In this document: positions 63,770 to 64,000 of the stretch, piece by piece
How the letters are laid out: the number at the start of each line of letters is the position of its first letter
Position numbering within the stretch: position 1 is the first letter of the stretch
Assembly (NCBI RefSeq): GCF_018129965.1
Contig: NZ_JAFCKW010000028.1
Coordinates: 1-64,000, forward strand
DNA: 64,000 bases
Origin: Bradyrhizobium diazoefficiens
GTDB lineage: Bacteria; Pseudomonadota; Alphaproteobacteria; Rhizobiales; Xanthobacteraceae
Direction of reading: 5' to 3'
Notes under the pieces: model-generated
The model's input: the letters and a program-made list of their open reading frames with translations, nothing else
Databases searched by the model: none
Told to the model about the DNA's origin: nothing
Made by a program: the position numbers and the translations under genes

Positions 63770-63796
63770 AGCTAATTTTCGGAAGGAAATATAGCT
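63770..63796. promoter_or_regulatory. Imperfect 27-bp inverted repeat, candidate Lrp-type operator
   Basis: AGCTAATTTTC-GGAAG-GAAATATAGCT has arms that match at 9 of 11 positions. It lies 20 bases upstream of the acdR-like start codon, in the acdR/acdS divergent region, and is AT-rich as Lrp sites are. Confidence 0.45.
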
Positions 63797-63822
63797 ATGT
63801 TCGTACTTGTCGCAAGATACGG

Positions 63823-63837
63823 TGCAACATCATTGCA
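63823..63837. promoter_or_regulatory. 15-bp inverted repeat TGCAA-N5-TTGCA upstream of acdS
   Basis: TGCAACATCATTGCA is a perfect inverted repeat with a 5-base spacer. The 15-bp length matches the usual Lrp-family site size. It lies 71 bases before the acdS ATG, a good activator position. Confidence 0.5.
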
Positions 63838-63908
63838 ATAATCGAAAGCACATTTTCCCAGAGCGATGCTAGCCACGTGTCAGACAGCAACACCAACCGG
63901 GGTGCCCC

Positions 63909-64000
63909 ATGATACTGGACAAATTCGCACGCTATCCGCTGACCTTCGGCCCGACGCCCATCGAGAAGCTGGATCGGCTGTCGAAGCATCTCGGCGGCAA
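63909..64000 (+). CDS. acdS: 1-aminocyclopropane-1-carboxylate deaminase, N-terminal fragment
   Basis: The 30 codons before the window edge encode MILDKFARYPLTFGPTPIEK followed by LDRLSKHLGG, which is the highly conserved ACC deaminase start (family members read RYPLTFGPTPI..L.RLSKHLGGK). ACC deaminase is a PLP enzyme that splits the ethylene precursor ACC to ammonia and 2-oxobutyrate, lowering plant ethylene and aiding root association. The gene is cut by the end of the window. The divergent Lrp-type gene supports the call. Confidence 0.9.
   Translation, partial: MILDKFARYPLTFGPTPIEKLDRLSKHLGG

Overview
The window is a stretch of a high-GC alphaproteobacterial chromosome, most likely Bradyrhizobium. 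This is an inference from gene content and gene order: cobS/cobT, J-domain/BolA, the phbAB/phaR locus, DUF4167 next to prmC, an Lrp-type regulator divergent from acdS, and the many short intergenic repeat families common in this genus. I recognise about 60 protein genes. I see no rRNA, tRNA, CRISPR array, prophage or complete insertion sequence.

Layout. 1-8.6 kb: rpmB with a clear promoter and terminator, then an accessory patch. The patch holds a two-gene locus resembling a VapBC45-type toxin-antitoxin pair, two copies of a DUF1488-like gene flanking a lipoprotein, two overlapping small genes of which one carries a pentapeptide-repeat tail, a DUF2235 hydrolase, a PilZ protein and many repeat elements. 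7.4-13.9 kb: an OYE-type flavin oxidoreductase, a Bug/TctC binding protein, and a phytase-like esterase overlapping cobT, with cobS upstream (cobalt insertion for cobalamin). 14.1-18.7 kb: a DedA protein and a two-component module made of a very large hybrid kinase and a single-domain response regulator. 18.7-21.1 kb: two divergent citrate-synthase-family genes, one with an N-terminal DNA-binding domain. 21.3-28.1 kb: J-domain protein, BolA, CorC/HlyC protein, aroK-aroB, a 48-aa membrane protein, xerD and accA.

28.3-44.7 kb: L,D-transpeptidase lipoprotein, a second response regulator/HWE kinase pair arranged tail to tail, secA, a parvulin, argJ-mutT, an NDUFAF5-like methyltransferase, the tightly overlapping comF-like/grxC/nitrilase/DUF1178 series, an EamA transporter, a GIY-YIG protein, ubiG and a PH-domain protein. 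44.8-51.9 kb: lysC, ptsP, prfA-prmC and DUF4167. 52-56 kb: methyltransferase divergent from gloB, cupin, flavin reductase and DMT exporter. 55.9-59 kb: polyhydroxybutyrate genes phbA and phbB with the regulator phaR divergent. 59-64 kb: branched-chain aminotransferase, HSL-type esterase, two exported proteins of unknown function, a carboxymuconolactone-decarboxylase-like protein, and an Lrp/AsnC regulator divergent from the truncated start of acdS (ACC deaminase) at the right edge.

Most of the window is housekeeping. The parts that most deserve a second look are the toxin-antitoxin-like pair, the pentapeptide-tailed small protein, the HTH-citrate synthase locus with its palindromes, the dual-kinase protein, the structured leader ahead of DUF4167, and the acdR/acdS control region. 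No large multi-gene system that looks wholly undescribed is evident.
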